A stretch of 33,992 nt of DNA from an uncultured Paracoccaceae bacterium (GCA_947311485.1 CAMZLM010000168.1:1-33992), one strand, 5' to 3'. Positions 25,129-33,218 are shown, counted from the stretch's first letter. Notes: generated by a model from the letters alone, not told the origin. Made by a program: numbers and translations.

Positions 25129-25148
25129 CGGGTTTGCCTCTTGTGTAC

Positions 25149-25164
25149 CCACAACATGTTGTGG
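25149..25164. promoter_or_regulatory. Perfect 16-nt palindrome upstream of the SPOR gene
   Basis: CCACAACATGTTGTGG is perfectly self-complementary and ends 20 bp before the SPOR-gene ATG. The length and the CAA...TTG spacing recall NrdR-type boxes, but four outer or inner bases differ from the consensus I remember. It is a candidate repressor operator acting on the SPOR-nagZ-scpAB genes independently of argS. Confidence 0.45.
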
Positions 25165-25206
25165 ATTGTTCTGCTCTAACCCCTAGATAAGCGATTTTTT
25201 CCGCTT

Positions 25207-26952
25207 TTATCTCATTTCCTGCATCGGGGTCACGCCTAGAATACCAAGACCAGCCGAAAGTACAACCGCCACAGAGCGGATCAGTGCAATCTTGGTTTGG
25301 GACAGGTCAGGGTTTTCGGGTTGCCAGAAGCGCATTTCGGGGTTGGTTTTGCCCAGATTGTGCAGCGAATGGAATTCCGAGGCCAGATCAAACAGATAAA
25401 ATGCTATCCGGTGTGGTTCATGGTGTTTGGCGGCAAGCTCGAGCATCCGTGGCCATTCGCCCAGTTTTTTCAGCAAGCCCAGTTCGGCATCATCCGACAA
25501 ACCGTCCAGATCCGCATTTTGCAAACCGGTATCGGACACATCCAGCCCGCCATCGCGTGCTTTGTTCATCACGGAATTCACCCGTGCAAAGGCATATTGC
25601 ACGTAAAACACCGGATTGTCTTTGGATTGATCCAGAACCTTGGAGAAATCAAAATCCAGTGGTGCGTCGTTTTTACGGGTCAGCATCACAAAACGGGTCA
25701 CATCCGGACCAACCAGATCGATCACATCGCGCAGGGTCACAAAGGTTCCCGCCCGTTTGGACATTTTGAACGGTTCACCGTTTTTGAACAGGCGCACCAG
25801 CTGGCACAGTTTGATATCGAGCGGAACCTTCCCATCCGAAAGCGCGTTTACAGCCGCCTTCATCCGTTTAACATAACCGCCGTGATCGGCCCCGAGGATG
25901 TCGATCAATTCGTCAAACCCGCGCAGGATTTTGTCGTGATGATAGGCAATATCCGGGGCAAAATAGGTCCAGCTGCCGTCGGATTTCATCACCGGACGGT
26001 CCGCATCATCGCCAAATTCGGAAGATTTGAACAGGGTTTGCACCCGTGGCTCCCAGTCATCCGGTTTTTTGCCTTTTGGGGGTTCGAGCGTGCCTTCGTA
26101 AATCAGGCCCTTGTCCTTGAGGGTCTGCAAACAGGCTTCGATTTTGCCGGTGCCATAGAGCGATTTTTCTGAAAAGAACACGTCCATTTTTACGCCCAAA
26201 AGCGCGAGATCCTCGCGGATCAGGTCCATCATTGCATCGGTGGCAAAATTGCGGAATTCTTCGAGCCAGGCGTCTTCGGGCTGATCCACGTAGGTATCGC
26301 CGAATTTTTCCTTAAGCGCCTGTCCGACCGGCACCAGATAATCGCCGGGATAAACGCCATCGGGAAAGGAGACTTCCTGACCGTGGGCCTCTAGGTAGCG
26401 CAAATAAGCAGAGCGTGCCAAGGTGTTAATCTGGCTGCCGCCGTCATTGATCACGTATTCGCGGGTCACATCATATCCGGCGAAATCAAGCAGGCTGGCC
26501 AAGGCATCGCCGAAAACAGCACCGCGTGTGTGGCCGACGTGCAGCGGGCCGGTCGGGTTGGCAGACACGTATTCAACATTCACACGCCGCGATTTCCCCA
26601 TGTCGGAACGGCCAAAATCGGCCCCTTTTTGCAGCACGGCAGGGACAACAGCCCGCCAGTTGGCCGGATCAATCCGCAGGTTAAGGAAACCCGGGCCGGC
26701 GACATCCGCGCTGATGACGTGCGGATCCGCGACCAATATTTCGGCCAGTGTCTGCGCAATTTCACGCGGCTTCTTACGGGCCGGTTTGGCCAGCACCATC
26801 GCCGCATTGGTTGCCATATCCCCATGCATCGCATCGCGCGGCGGTTCCACGGTTACGTTGCTAAAATCCAGATCAGCGGGCAGTGCGCCGGTGGCTTGCA
26901 TGCTGTGCAGGCTGTCGGTCACAAGGGTTTTGATATCGGCAAAGAGGTTCAT
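25207..26952 (-). CDS. argS: Arginyl-tRNA synthetase
   Basis: A class I aminoacyl-tRNA synthetase of 581 aa that charges tRNA-Arg. The HIGH-type motif is HVGH at 138-141 in ANPTGPLHVGHTRG; the KMSKS-type motif is KMSKRAG near residue 396, more complete than in many ArgS proteins. An N-terminal Add-1 domain and a C-terminal DALR anticodon-binding domain (AFARVNSVMNKARD region onward) are present. AGGAAG lies five bases before the ATG. It is the first gene of the 27-to-21.5-kb minus-strand block. Confidence 0.96.
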   Translation of the reverse strand: MNLFADIKTLVTDSLHSMQATGALPADLDFSNVTVEPPRDAMHGDMATNAAMVLAKPARKKPREIAQTLAEILVADPHVISADVAGPGFLNLRIDPANWRAVVPAVLQKGADFGRSDMGKSRRVNVEYVSANPTGPLHVGHTRGAVFGDALASLLDFAGYDVTREYVINDGGSQINTLARSAYLRYLEAHGQEVSFPDGVYPGDYLVPVGQALKEKFGDTYVDQPEDAWLEEFRNFATDAMMDLIREDLALLGVKMDVFFSEKSLYGTGKIEACLQTLKDKGLIYEGTLEPPKGKKPDDWEPRVQTLFKSSEFGDDADRPVMKSDGSWTYFAPDIAYHHDKILRGFDELIDILGADHGGYVKRMKAAVNALSDGKVPLDIKLCQLVRLFKNGEPFKMSKRAGTFVTLRDVIDLVGPDVTRFVMLTRKNDAPLDFDFSKVLDQSKDNPVFYVQYAFARVNSVMNKARDGGLDVSDTGLQNADLDGLSDDAELGLLKKLGEWPRMLELAAKHHEPHRIAFYLFDLASEFHSLHNLGKTNPEMRFWQPENPDLSQTKIALIRSVAVVLSAGLGILGVTPMQEMR

Positions 26953-27050
26953 AACGCTTCCTATAATTACACGCGCGGTTTAGCATGTTGAGAAATTTGG
27001 TCAATGCGTCTGCAGAGCCTTAATCCTACAGGCCTCTATCACATAGAAAA

Positions 27051-27079
27051 CCGCAAGCTCGCGGGGGGCAAGCTTGCGG
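27051..27079 (-). terminator. Intrinsic terminator of the short intergenic transcript
   Basis: On the minus strand CCGCAAGCT (27079-27071) pairs perfectly with AGCTTGCGG (27059-27051) over an 11-nt loop and is followed by TTTTCT. It would end a transcript coming from the 30-aa gene about 140 nt upstream, before argS. Confidence 0.7.
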
Positions 27080-27084
27080 CAATA

Positions 27085-27165
27085 TTTTGCTGTCGCGCGT
27101 GTGTCGACAGCAAAAAAAACAAATGTTACCTCAAACGGTTACTCTTGCTGTCGGGTGGTGACAGC
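27085..27165. repeat. Two hairpins sharing the stem GCTGTC/GACAGC
   Basis: The first is TTTTGCTGTCG (27085-27095) with CGACAGCAAAA (27105-27115), a perfect 11-bp stem. The second is GCTGTC (27147-27152) with GACAGC (27160-27165). TTGCTGTCG occurs in both left arms. T- and A-runs lie on the wrong sides for a standard terminator on either strand, so these look like repeated structural or protein-binding elements in the 3' region of the short transcript. Confidence 0.5.
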
Positions 27166-27217
27166 TACCTTTTACTCGGAGACTAACCCAAAAGGTCGGT
27201 TTCGTTTGCCACAACAT

Positions 27218-27310
27218 TTAACCAAGGAATGCATAGAACACAGCGAAAAATACAAAGCCCAGAATAAATCCCAGACCGCCGCCAAACGCAAATACTGATA
27301 CAAATTCCAT
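27218..27310 (-). CDS. 30-aa single-helix membrane microprotein
   Basis: A tiny reading frame beginning MEFVSVFAFGGGLGFILGFV and ending FFAVFYAFLG, almost entirely hydrophobic and glycine/phenylalanine-rich, so a single transmembrane helix of about 26 residues. AAGGGA stands six bases before the ATG at 27310; an upstream ATG at 27316 adds Met-Lys but has no spacing from that site. A hairpin lies about 25 nt ahead and a terminator 140 nt past the stop, so it looks like its own transcription unit. Size and composition recall the small subunits that stabilise membrane complexes, but I recognise no family. Only comparative sequence could confirm it. Confidence 0.55.
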   Translation of the reverse strand: MEFVSVFAFGGGLGFILGFVFFAVFYAFLG

Positions 27311-27501
27311 TTTCATTCCCTTTGATAAGCTTCTGATTTGGCGAAGCCAAACCATTCATGGCCTATGCGGGGGTGATAGGGTGATTCTCTGAGTCGAACA
27401 ACTTATTGAAAAAGCACGAATTGCTACTATAGATTTACATAGGTTGGGTGATTTATATACCCTTGGCTCCACTGGCGTATAAAAGCAATGCTGAAAAATG
27501 A

Positions 27502-27531
27502 AAAAAGGCACGCCGGAAAACGTGCCTTTTT
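27502..27531 (-). terminator. Intrinsic terminator after tolC
   Basis: AAAAAGGCACG (27502-27512) and CGTGCCTTTTT (27521-27531) form an 11-bp stem with an 8-nt loop. A further T (complement of A27501) follows on the minus strand. It begins 20 nt past the tolC stop. Confidence 0.92.
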
Positions 27532-27550
27532 AGCGTTGATCGGGGCTGCC

Positions 27551-28957
27551 TTAGTTGCCTTTGCGCTTTTTCAGCTTTTCAAACAGCTTCAGGCGCTTGG
27601 TTCCCAAGGGATTGTTTTGTGAATTAACGGCCTTGGCGTAGTTCACATCCGGATTGTAAATCGGCACGCCCAGTTTCAGATGTTCCGCTGTCAGCAACCC
27701 CATTTCAGCCAGAACTGCATAACGCGCCACATATTCATTACGCACGGCAGCCACCAGATTTGACTTGGCGCTCAGGACTTCCTGTTCGGCATCAAGTGTA
27801 TCAAGTGTGGTGCGTGCGCCCAGCTTGGCTTCTTCGCGGACCCCTTCAAAGGCGACGCGAGCGGCGCGCTCTTGCTCGCGGCCGGATACGATTGCCGCGC
27901 GGGCGGTCAGCAGATCGGTATAGGCGTTGCGCAGGCTCTGGCGGGTGATATAGCCCTGCAATTGCAAATTGGATTGTGCCTGTTCCAGAAATGCCAGCGC
28001 AGAACGGCGTTGGCTGTTCAATTGGTCGCCGGCATAAAGGGTTAACGAGCCTTTGATTTCGGCGGTCAGCGAATTGTTGTTTGGAAATCCGTTTCCGTTC
28101 AAGGTGCGCTGTACATTGTGGGTCAACGCGGCCGTGATATTTGGCAGGCGGTTTTTGCCGGCGGCTTCTTTGCGCAATTCGGCGGCTTTGACAGAATACT
28201 GCGCCTCGACCACCCGGGGATGGCGGGAAATGGCAACGGCCTCGGCTTTGGAAACCTTGGAAGGGATTTTGGGGGCCGGTGGCGGTGTCCGCAGGGTGCC
28301 GGGTTTTTTACCAACAACAGCAACGAAACCGTCGATGGATTTTTGCAAATTTCCGCGATTGGACGCCAGCGTATTCAGGGCCTGCGCCAGACGGGCCTGG
28401 GCCTGACTGACGTCAGTGCGGGTGACTTCGCCCACAGCAAAACGATCGTTTGCCGCACGGACCTGTTCGCGCAACACGCGCACGTTGTTTTGGGCCAAGC
28501 GCACGAAGGCCTGTTCGCGGCGCACATTCATATAGGCGCTGACTGTGTTTAACAGAACCTGTTGTTCCACGTTTTTCAGGGCGGCCCGCGCTGCCAGAAC
28601 GGCCATACGGGCGGCTGCAACATTTTTGCGATCGGCACCGCCATCATACAATTGCATGGCCAGACGGGTTGTCATCTGCAATTCCAGATCCCCGTCTGCC
28701 GCAAGCGGGGTGTTCCCCAAATCCTTGGAGATGCTCAGCTTGGTTTCGTGGCCAAGGGTTGGCAACAAGGCGGCCCGCGCAGTGATCACACCTTCGTCGG
28801 TGGTGCGCAGGGTGGCCTGTTGCAGCGATAATTGCGGGTTGGTCGTATAGGCCTGTACCAAGGCATCCGCCAGCGACATCGTATGCGCACCCGCCATATT
28901 GGCAGCCGAAAGGACAACTGCCCCGGATGTAACTGCGACTTTCAGCCATTTAGCCAT
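27551..28957 (-). CDS. tolC: TolC-family outer membrane channel
   Basis: An outer-membrane efflux/secretion channel of 468 aa that docks with inner-membrane pumps or type I secretion ABC transporters. It has a signal peptide (cleavage near AGA|HT, residue 24) and then the TolC opening MSLADALVQAYTTNPQL. Two OEP repeats follow, with long alpha-helical barrels around 60-210 and 250-420; the second ends ARTTLDTLDAEQEVLSAKS. The start at 28957 is supported by GAGGG at the right distance; the longer frame from 29026 is rejected. It lies 71 bp downstream of the pcm-like gene, an arrangement common in alphaproteobacteria, and ends in a strong terminator. Confidence 0.93.
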   Translation of the reverse strand: MAKWLKVAVTSGAVVLSAANMAGAHTMSLADALVQAYTTNPQLSLQQATLRTTDEGVITARAALLPTLGHETKLSISKDLGNTPLAADGDLELQMTTRLAMQLYDGGADRKNVAAARMAVLAARAALKNVEQQVLLNTVSAYMNVRREQAFVRLAQNNVRVLREQVRAANDRFAVGEVTRTDVSQAQARLAQALNTLASNRGNLQKSIDGFVAVVGKKPGTLRTPPPAPKIPSKVSKAEAVAISRHPRVVEAQYSVKAAELRKEAAGKNRLPNITAALTHNVQRTLNGNGFPNNNSLTAEIKGSLTLYAGDQLNSQRRSALAFLEQAQSNLQLQGYITRQSLRNAYTDLLTARAAIVSGREQERAARVAFEGVREEAKLGARTTLDTLDAEQEVLSAKSNLVAAVRNEYVARYAVLAEMGLLTAEHLKLGVPIYNPDVNYAKAVNSQNNPLGTKRLKLFEKLKKRKGN

Positions 28958-29028
28958 TAAATTTCCCTCGATTTCATCGTCCTTGTTTGTGGTGACACAT
29001 GCGGTGTCCCTACTTATACCGAACAAGG

Positions 29029-29685
29029 TTAATTAAAGTTGAACCCCGGTTTTTTCTCAAAACCTGCCAGAACCGGTGCTGTTGCGGCAAAAGCCCGACG
29101 CCAGTCGATTTGGTCGCCGCGTTTATGGCCGACCATGCAGTCGCCTCTGTTTCCATTGGCGAGGATTGTTACGATCCGGCCACCGTCCTTGATTTGTGCC
29201 AACACCGTATTTGGCACTTCTTCGACGGCCCCTTCGGTGATTACAACATCATAGGGACCGTGTTTGGCGGCTCCTTCGGTCAATGGGGCGGTGATAACCA
29301 CGGCGTTATCGACTGAATTTGCGGCCAAAATGCTTGTTGCTTCGGATGCCAGATCTTCGTTTTCCTCGACGCAGACAACGGCCTCGGCCAAATGTGCGAT
29401 GATGGCGCTGGAATAGCCAAGCCCGCAGCCCAGATCGAGCACCATTTCATCGGGTTGTATATTCGCGGCTTCCAGCATCTTGGCGAATGTGCGTGCATCG
29501 AGCAGCACCCGTCCGGCCCCCAGATCCAGATGCGCACCGCTATAGGCAACGGCCTTGCGCGGTTCGGGCACAAATTCCTCGCGCGGGATGGCAAGCAGGG
29601 CTTCGATGATTGGATATTTGGTTACGTCGGAAGGACGCACCTGACAGTCTACCATGGTCGTGCGTGCCGTTGCGAAGTCGGTCAT
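29029..29685 (-). CDS. pcm: Protein-L-isoaspartate O-methyltransferase family protein
   Basis: A SAM-dependent methyltransferase of 218 aa of the PCMT family, which repairs isoaspartyl residues in aged proteins. The opening ARTTMVDCQVRPSDVTK and the SAM motif VLDLGCGLGYSS (82-93) are clear; VITEGAVEEVP marks the post-I region. The start at 29685 begins at the conserved N-terminus, with GGGGGA ahead of it; the frame from 29763 adds a non-conserved leader. This subgroup, found next to tolC in alphaproteobacteria, differs from classical Pcm in the substrate loop (YSGAHLDLGAGRVLL), so a different methyl acceptor is possible. Confidence 0.88.
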   Translation of the reverse strand: MTDFATARTTMVDCQVRPSDVTKYPIIEALLAIPREEFVPEPRKAVAYSGAHLDLGAGRVLLDARTFAKMLEAANIQPDEMVLDLGCGLGYSSAIIAHLAEAVVCVEENEDLASEATSILAANSVDNAVVITAPLTEGAAKHGPYDVVITEGAVEEVPNTVLAQIKDGGRIVTILANGNRGDCMVGHKRGDQIDWRRAFAATAPVLAGFEKKPGFNFN

Positions 29686-29827
29686 TTTGATTCCCCCGGG
29701 GAATGTGTATTGCGTATGACCGTTGTTGTGGCACAAAACGGCAAGGGCTGCAACGACTGCCAAGAGCTATTGCCCCGAGAAATTCAAGGTAGCGACCCAT
29801 TGTTGAAAAAATACACCGATTGGCCGG

Positions 29828-30823
29828 TTATTGGGTTTGCTGCCTTGGGATTGCTGGGGGCTCTATCGTCCTTTTGGCCACGGAATTGTGAATATATTCA
29901 CCGGGTTTTTCCCCGACAACCCGTGGTTTTCGCAACAAAAAGAATCGGGCGATGCCGCTGTGGTTGCCAATGGCCGGAGCATTGACGTCACAGGGAAACC
30001 TGTCGCGCCAGTTTTCGGGCAGGGTGATGCCACACATTTCGGCCCGTTCCAGCATCCAGACCAGCGGAATATTGGACAGGCCGCGACTGTCGGTTTTCCG
30101 ATCCAGATGGCCGCCAATATCGGCATGTGCCCCGGCAAACCACGCCTGTTCCAGATGCCCGCGCCAGCCTGCTTCGGTGTCCCACATAACCGGACAAAAC
30201 GCGGTGCGGTCTTCCTCCAGTGCCAGCGCCTGAAAGGCGTTGCGCACGGGTTTGCACACCCTTGTGTCGTGGAAATCCGTGGCCATCGGGGCGAGATAGG
30301 TCAGCAGAGGAAACGGCAGGCCCAGTGCCTTGACCGTATCCCAGACGCCAACCATTTCAATGTCCACATTCCGGTGGCAATGCAGATCGCGAAAGGTTTC
30401 CCGTGCCGGTCCGGTAATTTGCTGTTCATAGAGCCGAAACGCCATGTTGACCTTGCGCCGGCGCGCGCTGCTCTGGCGGACAAGGCCAAGATGGTTGATC
30501 ATCCCCGCCACCGAGCGCACCGCATAGGCCCCGCGCGAAAAGCCGAACAGGTAGATTTTATCGCCGGGTTGGTAGTGGCGGCTGAGCTGGGCAAACGCAG
30601 CCTTGATCATTTCGTTAATGCCCCAGCCGCTGGCGATGGTCACCGCATTCCAGAACCCGTGTCCCTGAATGCCCGGATGGTACCACAGCGTTGCCTGATC
30701 CCCGCGGCAGGCCTGTTTCAACAGTTTATAGAGCAACCCCGCATTGGTTTCCGTCCCGTTGCGCAGGTTGCTCTGGGTGCCGTCAATAACGATGAAATGC
30801 TTGTGTGGTGGTCGTGTGTTCAT
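29828..30823 (-). CDS. DUF2235 alpha/beta-hydrolase (Tle1-like phospholipase fold)
   Basis: A 331-aa predicted hydrolase with no signal peptide. The catalytic set is readable: nucleophile Ser96 in GFSRGAYA, Asp162 in VGVWDTVKALG, and His233 in AGAHADIGG. FIVIDGTQSNLRNGT at the N-terminus matches the family's metal/phosphate-like loop. Some DUF2235 proteins are type VI secretion phospholipase effectors (Tle1), but no secretion or immunity gene is nearby, so this is more likely a housekeeping or storage-lipid hydrolase of the standalone type. It lies 142 bp upstream of pcm on the same strand. The ATG at 30823 has only a weak ribosome site. Confidence 0.87.
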   Translation of the reverse strand: MNTRPPHKHFIVIDGTQSNLRNGTETNAGLLYKLLKQACRGDQATLWYHPGIQGHGFWNAVTIASGWGINEMIKAAFAQLSRHYQPGDKIYLFGFSRGAYAVRSVAGMINHLGLVRQSSARRRKVNMAFRLYEQQITGPARETFRDLHCHRNVDIEMVGVWDTVKALGLPFPLLTYLAPMATDFHDTRVCKPVRNAFQALALEEDRTAFCPVMWDTEAGWRGHLEQAWFAGAHADIGGHLDRKTDSRGLSNIPLVWMLERAEMCGITLPENWRDRFPCDVNAPAIGNHSGIARFFLLRKPRVVGEKPGEYIHNSVAKRTIEPPAIPRQQTQ

Positions 30824-30871
30824 AGGCCCAGTTTGCGCAGTTTGTTACGGGGTGCCAAGGCAATTTATAGC

Positions 30872-30892
30872 ACGGTTTGGTTATGAAACCGT
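30872..30892. other. Inverted repeat in the DUF2235/ABM divergent region
   Basis: ACGGTTT (30872-30878) and AAACCGT (30886-30892) form a 7-bp repeat around a 7-nt loop, about 50 bp before the DUF2235 start. A competing longer-range pair is TGTTACGG (30843-30850) with CCGTAACA (30889-30896). This may be an operator for the divergent promoters; function unknown. Confidence 0.35.
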
Positions 30893-31047
30893 AACATTAG
30901 GCGGGGATGTGTCGTTTCCCACAACGAAAGATGGCATGCATGAGGCGTTTTCTGGTTGCGGCAAAACGGGTCCAACGCGCGCAAGACGGGTAAAATTGTT
31001 TGCCTTGGCTGGATTACGCGTTAGTCTGGAGGCCAAGGAGGACTGCT

Positions 31048-31374
31048 ATGCCCATAATATCACATGATTCCAAACTTCAGACGGTGATAACGACCTATGA
31101 CGTGGCACCGGATAATTTTCCCGATCTGGTGGAACTTCTCAAGGAAGCCTGCCATGAATTCGTGCGCCATCAGCCGGGATTTGTCGGCGGGGCAATGCAT
31201 GTGAATGATGCGCAAACGCGGATAGCCAATTACACACAATGGCAAACACGCGACGATTTTCAGGCGATGACCAGGAGCGAGAAAATGCAGGCCTATAACG
31301 CCCGTTTTTCCGAGCTATGCAAGTCGTTCAAGCCGGTGATGTATGACGTGATTGTCAGTGTAGATGCGGAATAA
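31048..31374 (+). CDS. Antibiotic biosynthesis monooxygenase (ABM) domain protein
   Basis: A 108-aa single-domain ferredoxin-like protein of the ABM/YgiN group; members are cofactor-free monooxygenases, heme-degrading enzymes or quinol oxidases. The pattern VITTYDVAPDNFPDLVELL then FVRHQPGFVGGAMHVN and ANYTQWQTRDDFQAM is typical. The start at 31048 has an excellent AAGGAGG (31035-31041), so the longer frame from 31000 is not used. It precedes apt by 92 bp on the same strand and could be co-transcribed. The biochemical role is not predictable. Confidence 0.87.
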   Translation: MPIISHDSKLQTVITTYDVAPDNFPDLVELLKEACHEFVRHQPGFVGGAMHVNDAQTRIANYTQWQTRDDFQAMTRSEKMQAYNARFSELCKSFKPVMYDVIVSVDAE

Positions 31375-31466
31375 AACGGTTTTCTGGTGACGGCGCGGGT
31401 TATTCACGCTAAAGCAGCGCCCGAATGCCCAATCCACGGCCTGCGGGCCGAATCCAAGGAAAACCC

Positions 31467-31997
31467 ATGAAAAGCGTCAAAGACTATATCCGCACCATCG
31501 TTGATTTCCCGCATGAGGGAATCATGTTTCGCGATGTCACCACCCTGTTTGCCGATCCGCGCGGGTTTCGCATGGCGATTGACCAGATGTTGCACCCCTA
31601 TGCGGGCATGCAGATCGACAAGGTGGTCGGGCTAGAGGCCCGCGGCTTTATCCTTGGCGGCGCGATTGCGCACCAGTTGACCGTGGGTTTTGTCCCGATC
31701 CGCAAAAAAGGTAAACTGCCCGGTGCGGTAATTTCCGAGGCCTACACCCTTGAATATGGCGAGGCCGTGATGGAAATCCATGACGATGCAATTGCTGCAG
31801 GGGAACGTATTCTGGTGGTGGATGATTTGCTGGCCACGGGGGGCACGGCAGCGGCTGGCATCAAGCTGATAGAACGCTTGGGAGGCGAGATCGTTTCGAC
31901 CAGCTTTATCATTGACCTGCCCGAACTTGGCGGGCGCAAGGTGCTGGAAAACATGGGCATGGATGTGAATGTGCTGTGTGAGTTTGAAGGGGAGTAA
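31467..31997 (+). CDS. apt: Adenine phosphoribosyltransferase
   Basis: Cytosolic purine-salvage enzyme of 176 aa that makes AMP from adenine and PRPP. The PRPP-binding motif [17 protein letters not shown] is intact, and [17 protein letters not shown] is the adenine-side block. AAGGAAAA precedes the ATG; the longer frame from 31425 lacks conservation. Length matches the family. A bidirectional terminator follows. Confidence 0.96.
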   Translation: MKSVKDYIRTIVDFPHEGIMFRDVTTLFADPRGFRMAIDQMLHPYAGMQIDKVVGLEARGFILGGAIAHQLTVGFVPIRKKGKLPGAVISEAYTLEYGEAVMEIHDDAIAAGERILVVDDLLATGGTAAAGIKLIERLGGEIVSTSFIIDLPELGGRKVLENMGMDVNVLCEFEGE

Positions 31998-32023
31998 GCC
32001 CACCCCCTTCTTTTGTTGAATGC

Positions 32024-32054
32024 AAAAACCTGCGGGGATACCTGCAGGTTTTTT
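32024..32054. terminator. Bidirectional intrinsic terminator between apt and ornithine decarboxylase
   Basis: AAAAACCTGC (32024-32033) and GCAGGTTTTT (32044-32053) form a 10-bp stem over a 10-nt loop. T-runs exist on both strands, so it can end apt (plus) and the convergent decarboxylase (minus, stop at 32085). Confidence 0.88.
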
Positions 32055-32084
32055 GCGAGATGCTTCAGTCACGTCGCACCCCGG

Positions 32085-33218
32085 TTAAGACAAGGCATTC
32101 ACCGTCACCATCTGAATGTCACCATAGCCGTTGAACCGCGTGCAGGTGGCATTCACATAGGCCCCCATGCCGGCAAACAGGATGTAATCTTCTTCTTGCA
32201 GGTCACAGGGCAGGGGGAGCGGGTCTTGCAATTTATCCAGTGAATCACAAGTCGGCCCGAAAACCACCCGCGCCTGTGCTGCCCCGTGCCGGATATCCCC
32301 GTTTGGCGACAGACACGTGAACGCATGATTGTTGTTTAGATCGCGAAATTCGGTCAGGCCGCCGTAAATCCCGTCATTCAAGTACACCGCGCCGCTGTCA
32401 TGGATCGCTTTGATCCGGCTAACCAGTGAAAATGCATCCGACACCATTGCGCGGCCGGGTTCACAGACCAGCGTTGGCGGGGTGGCAAAGGCGGCCTTGG
32501 TGGCGGTTGAAATAGCTGCAAAAATCGGGTCCAGCTCTGCGGCAATCCCTGAACGACGTGCCGGAAAGCCGCCCCCCACATTCAAACGGTGCAACGGCAC
32601 GCCAGCCGTTTGCGCCACCTCGGCGCAGGTGTGGATATAGCGCATCCAAATATCAGGTTCATGGCACTGGGTCCCCGGATGAAAGGTCATCGATGCGATA
32701 TAACCGGCCGCCTGTACCTTTTGTAACAGAATGGCCGCCAGCGTGGCGTCTGCCCCGAATTTTTCGCCAAAATCATAGGCAGCGCCCTTGATTGGCAGCC
32801 TCAGGCGCACGGAAATTTCCGCGCCTTGCGGCACCAGTGACACGAGCTTGGCAAGCTCGCCAAGGCTGTCCACAGACCAGGACATCACCCCCGCATCGAC
32901 TGCATGGGCAATTTCACTGCGGGATCGTACCGGATTATTATAGTGCAGGGCCGCTAGCGGGGCCAACCGGCGCACCAGATCAATTTCAACCGGCGAGGCC
33001 ACATCAAATGCGGTAATCCCTGCCGCATGCAGGTTGGTAATCACCGCAGTGTCCGCATTGGCCTTGACCGCGTAACTGACCAGCCCGTCAAAACCCCGTA
33101 AAAACCGGCGTGCGGTGTCATGCAGTACCGGCGCACAGAAAAATGCCACAGGCCGATCCGGCTGCCGGCTGGTTAAAAAATCAAAGGGTGTCGCCCAGAG
33201 GGTTTTATCGTTTTTCAT
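32085..33218 (-). CDS. Ornithine decarboxylase-like type III PLP enzyme
   Basis: A 377-aa fold-III decarboxylase expected to make putrescine from ornithine (or cadaverine from lysine). The PLP lysine is Lys52 in YAVKANAD; GGGFP (215-219) and EPGR (253-256) bind the phosphate. NDGIYGG (281-287) and GPTCDSLD (321-328, Cys325) are the substrate-contact motifs seen in ODC, supporting ornithine over diaminopimelate. One odd point is FHPGTQ at 179-184 where many relatives have HVGS. It is divergent from an Lrp/AsnC regulator (99-bp gap), a likely controller. A homospermidine synthase partner is not visible in the window. Confidence 0.9.
   Translation of the reverse strand: MKNDKTLWATPFDFLTSRQPDRPVAFFCAPVLHDTARRFLRGFDGLVSYAVKANADTAVITNLHAAGITAFDVASPVEIDLVRRLAPLAALHYNNPVRSRSEIAHAVDAGVMSWSVDSLGELAKLVSLVPQGAEISVRLRLPIKGAAYDFGEKFGADATLAAILLQKVQAAGYIASMTFHPGTQCHEPDIWMRYIHTCAEVAQTAGVPLHRLNVGGGFPARRSGIAAELDPIFAAISTATKAAFATPPTLVCEPGRAMVSDAFSLVSRIKAIHDSGAVYLNDGIYGGLTEFRDLNNNHAFTCLSPNGDIRHGAAQARVVFGPTCDSLDKLQDPLPLPCDLQEEDYILFAGMGAYVNATCTRFNGYGDIQMVTVNALS

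Larger units (their letters stand above)
26953..27550. other. 598-bp intergenic region between argS and tolC
   Basis: The region is AT-rich compared with its neighbours. In minus-strand order it holds the tolC terminator (27531-27502); a stretch with three copies of ATCACCC (27452-27446, 27385-27379, 27377-27371); a 6-bp stem with a 3-nt loop (27351-27337); a 30-aa reading frame (27310-27218); three hairpins (27165-27147, 27115-27085, 27079-27051); and finally the argS promoter zone. No other gene was found. The order suggests one short independent transcript on the minus strand. Confidence 0.55.

Noticed and set aside
25297-26172. A 291-codon open frame antisense to argS
   Set aside because: The argS frame is unambiguous; the opposite frame is Phe/Gln/His-rich, as expected for a mirror frame.
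29828-30823. Type VI secretion effector module
   Set aside because: The DUF2235 fold alone is not enough; no vgrG, PAAR, tss or immunity-like gene is near.
29831-30886. A 351-codon open frame antisense to the DUF2235 gene
   Set aside because: The DUF2235 frame carries a complete catalytic set; the opposite frame has no recognisable domain.
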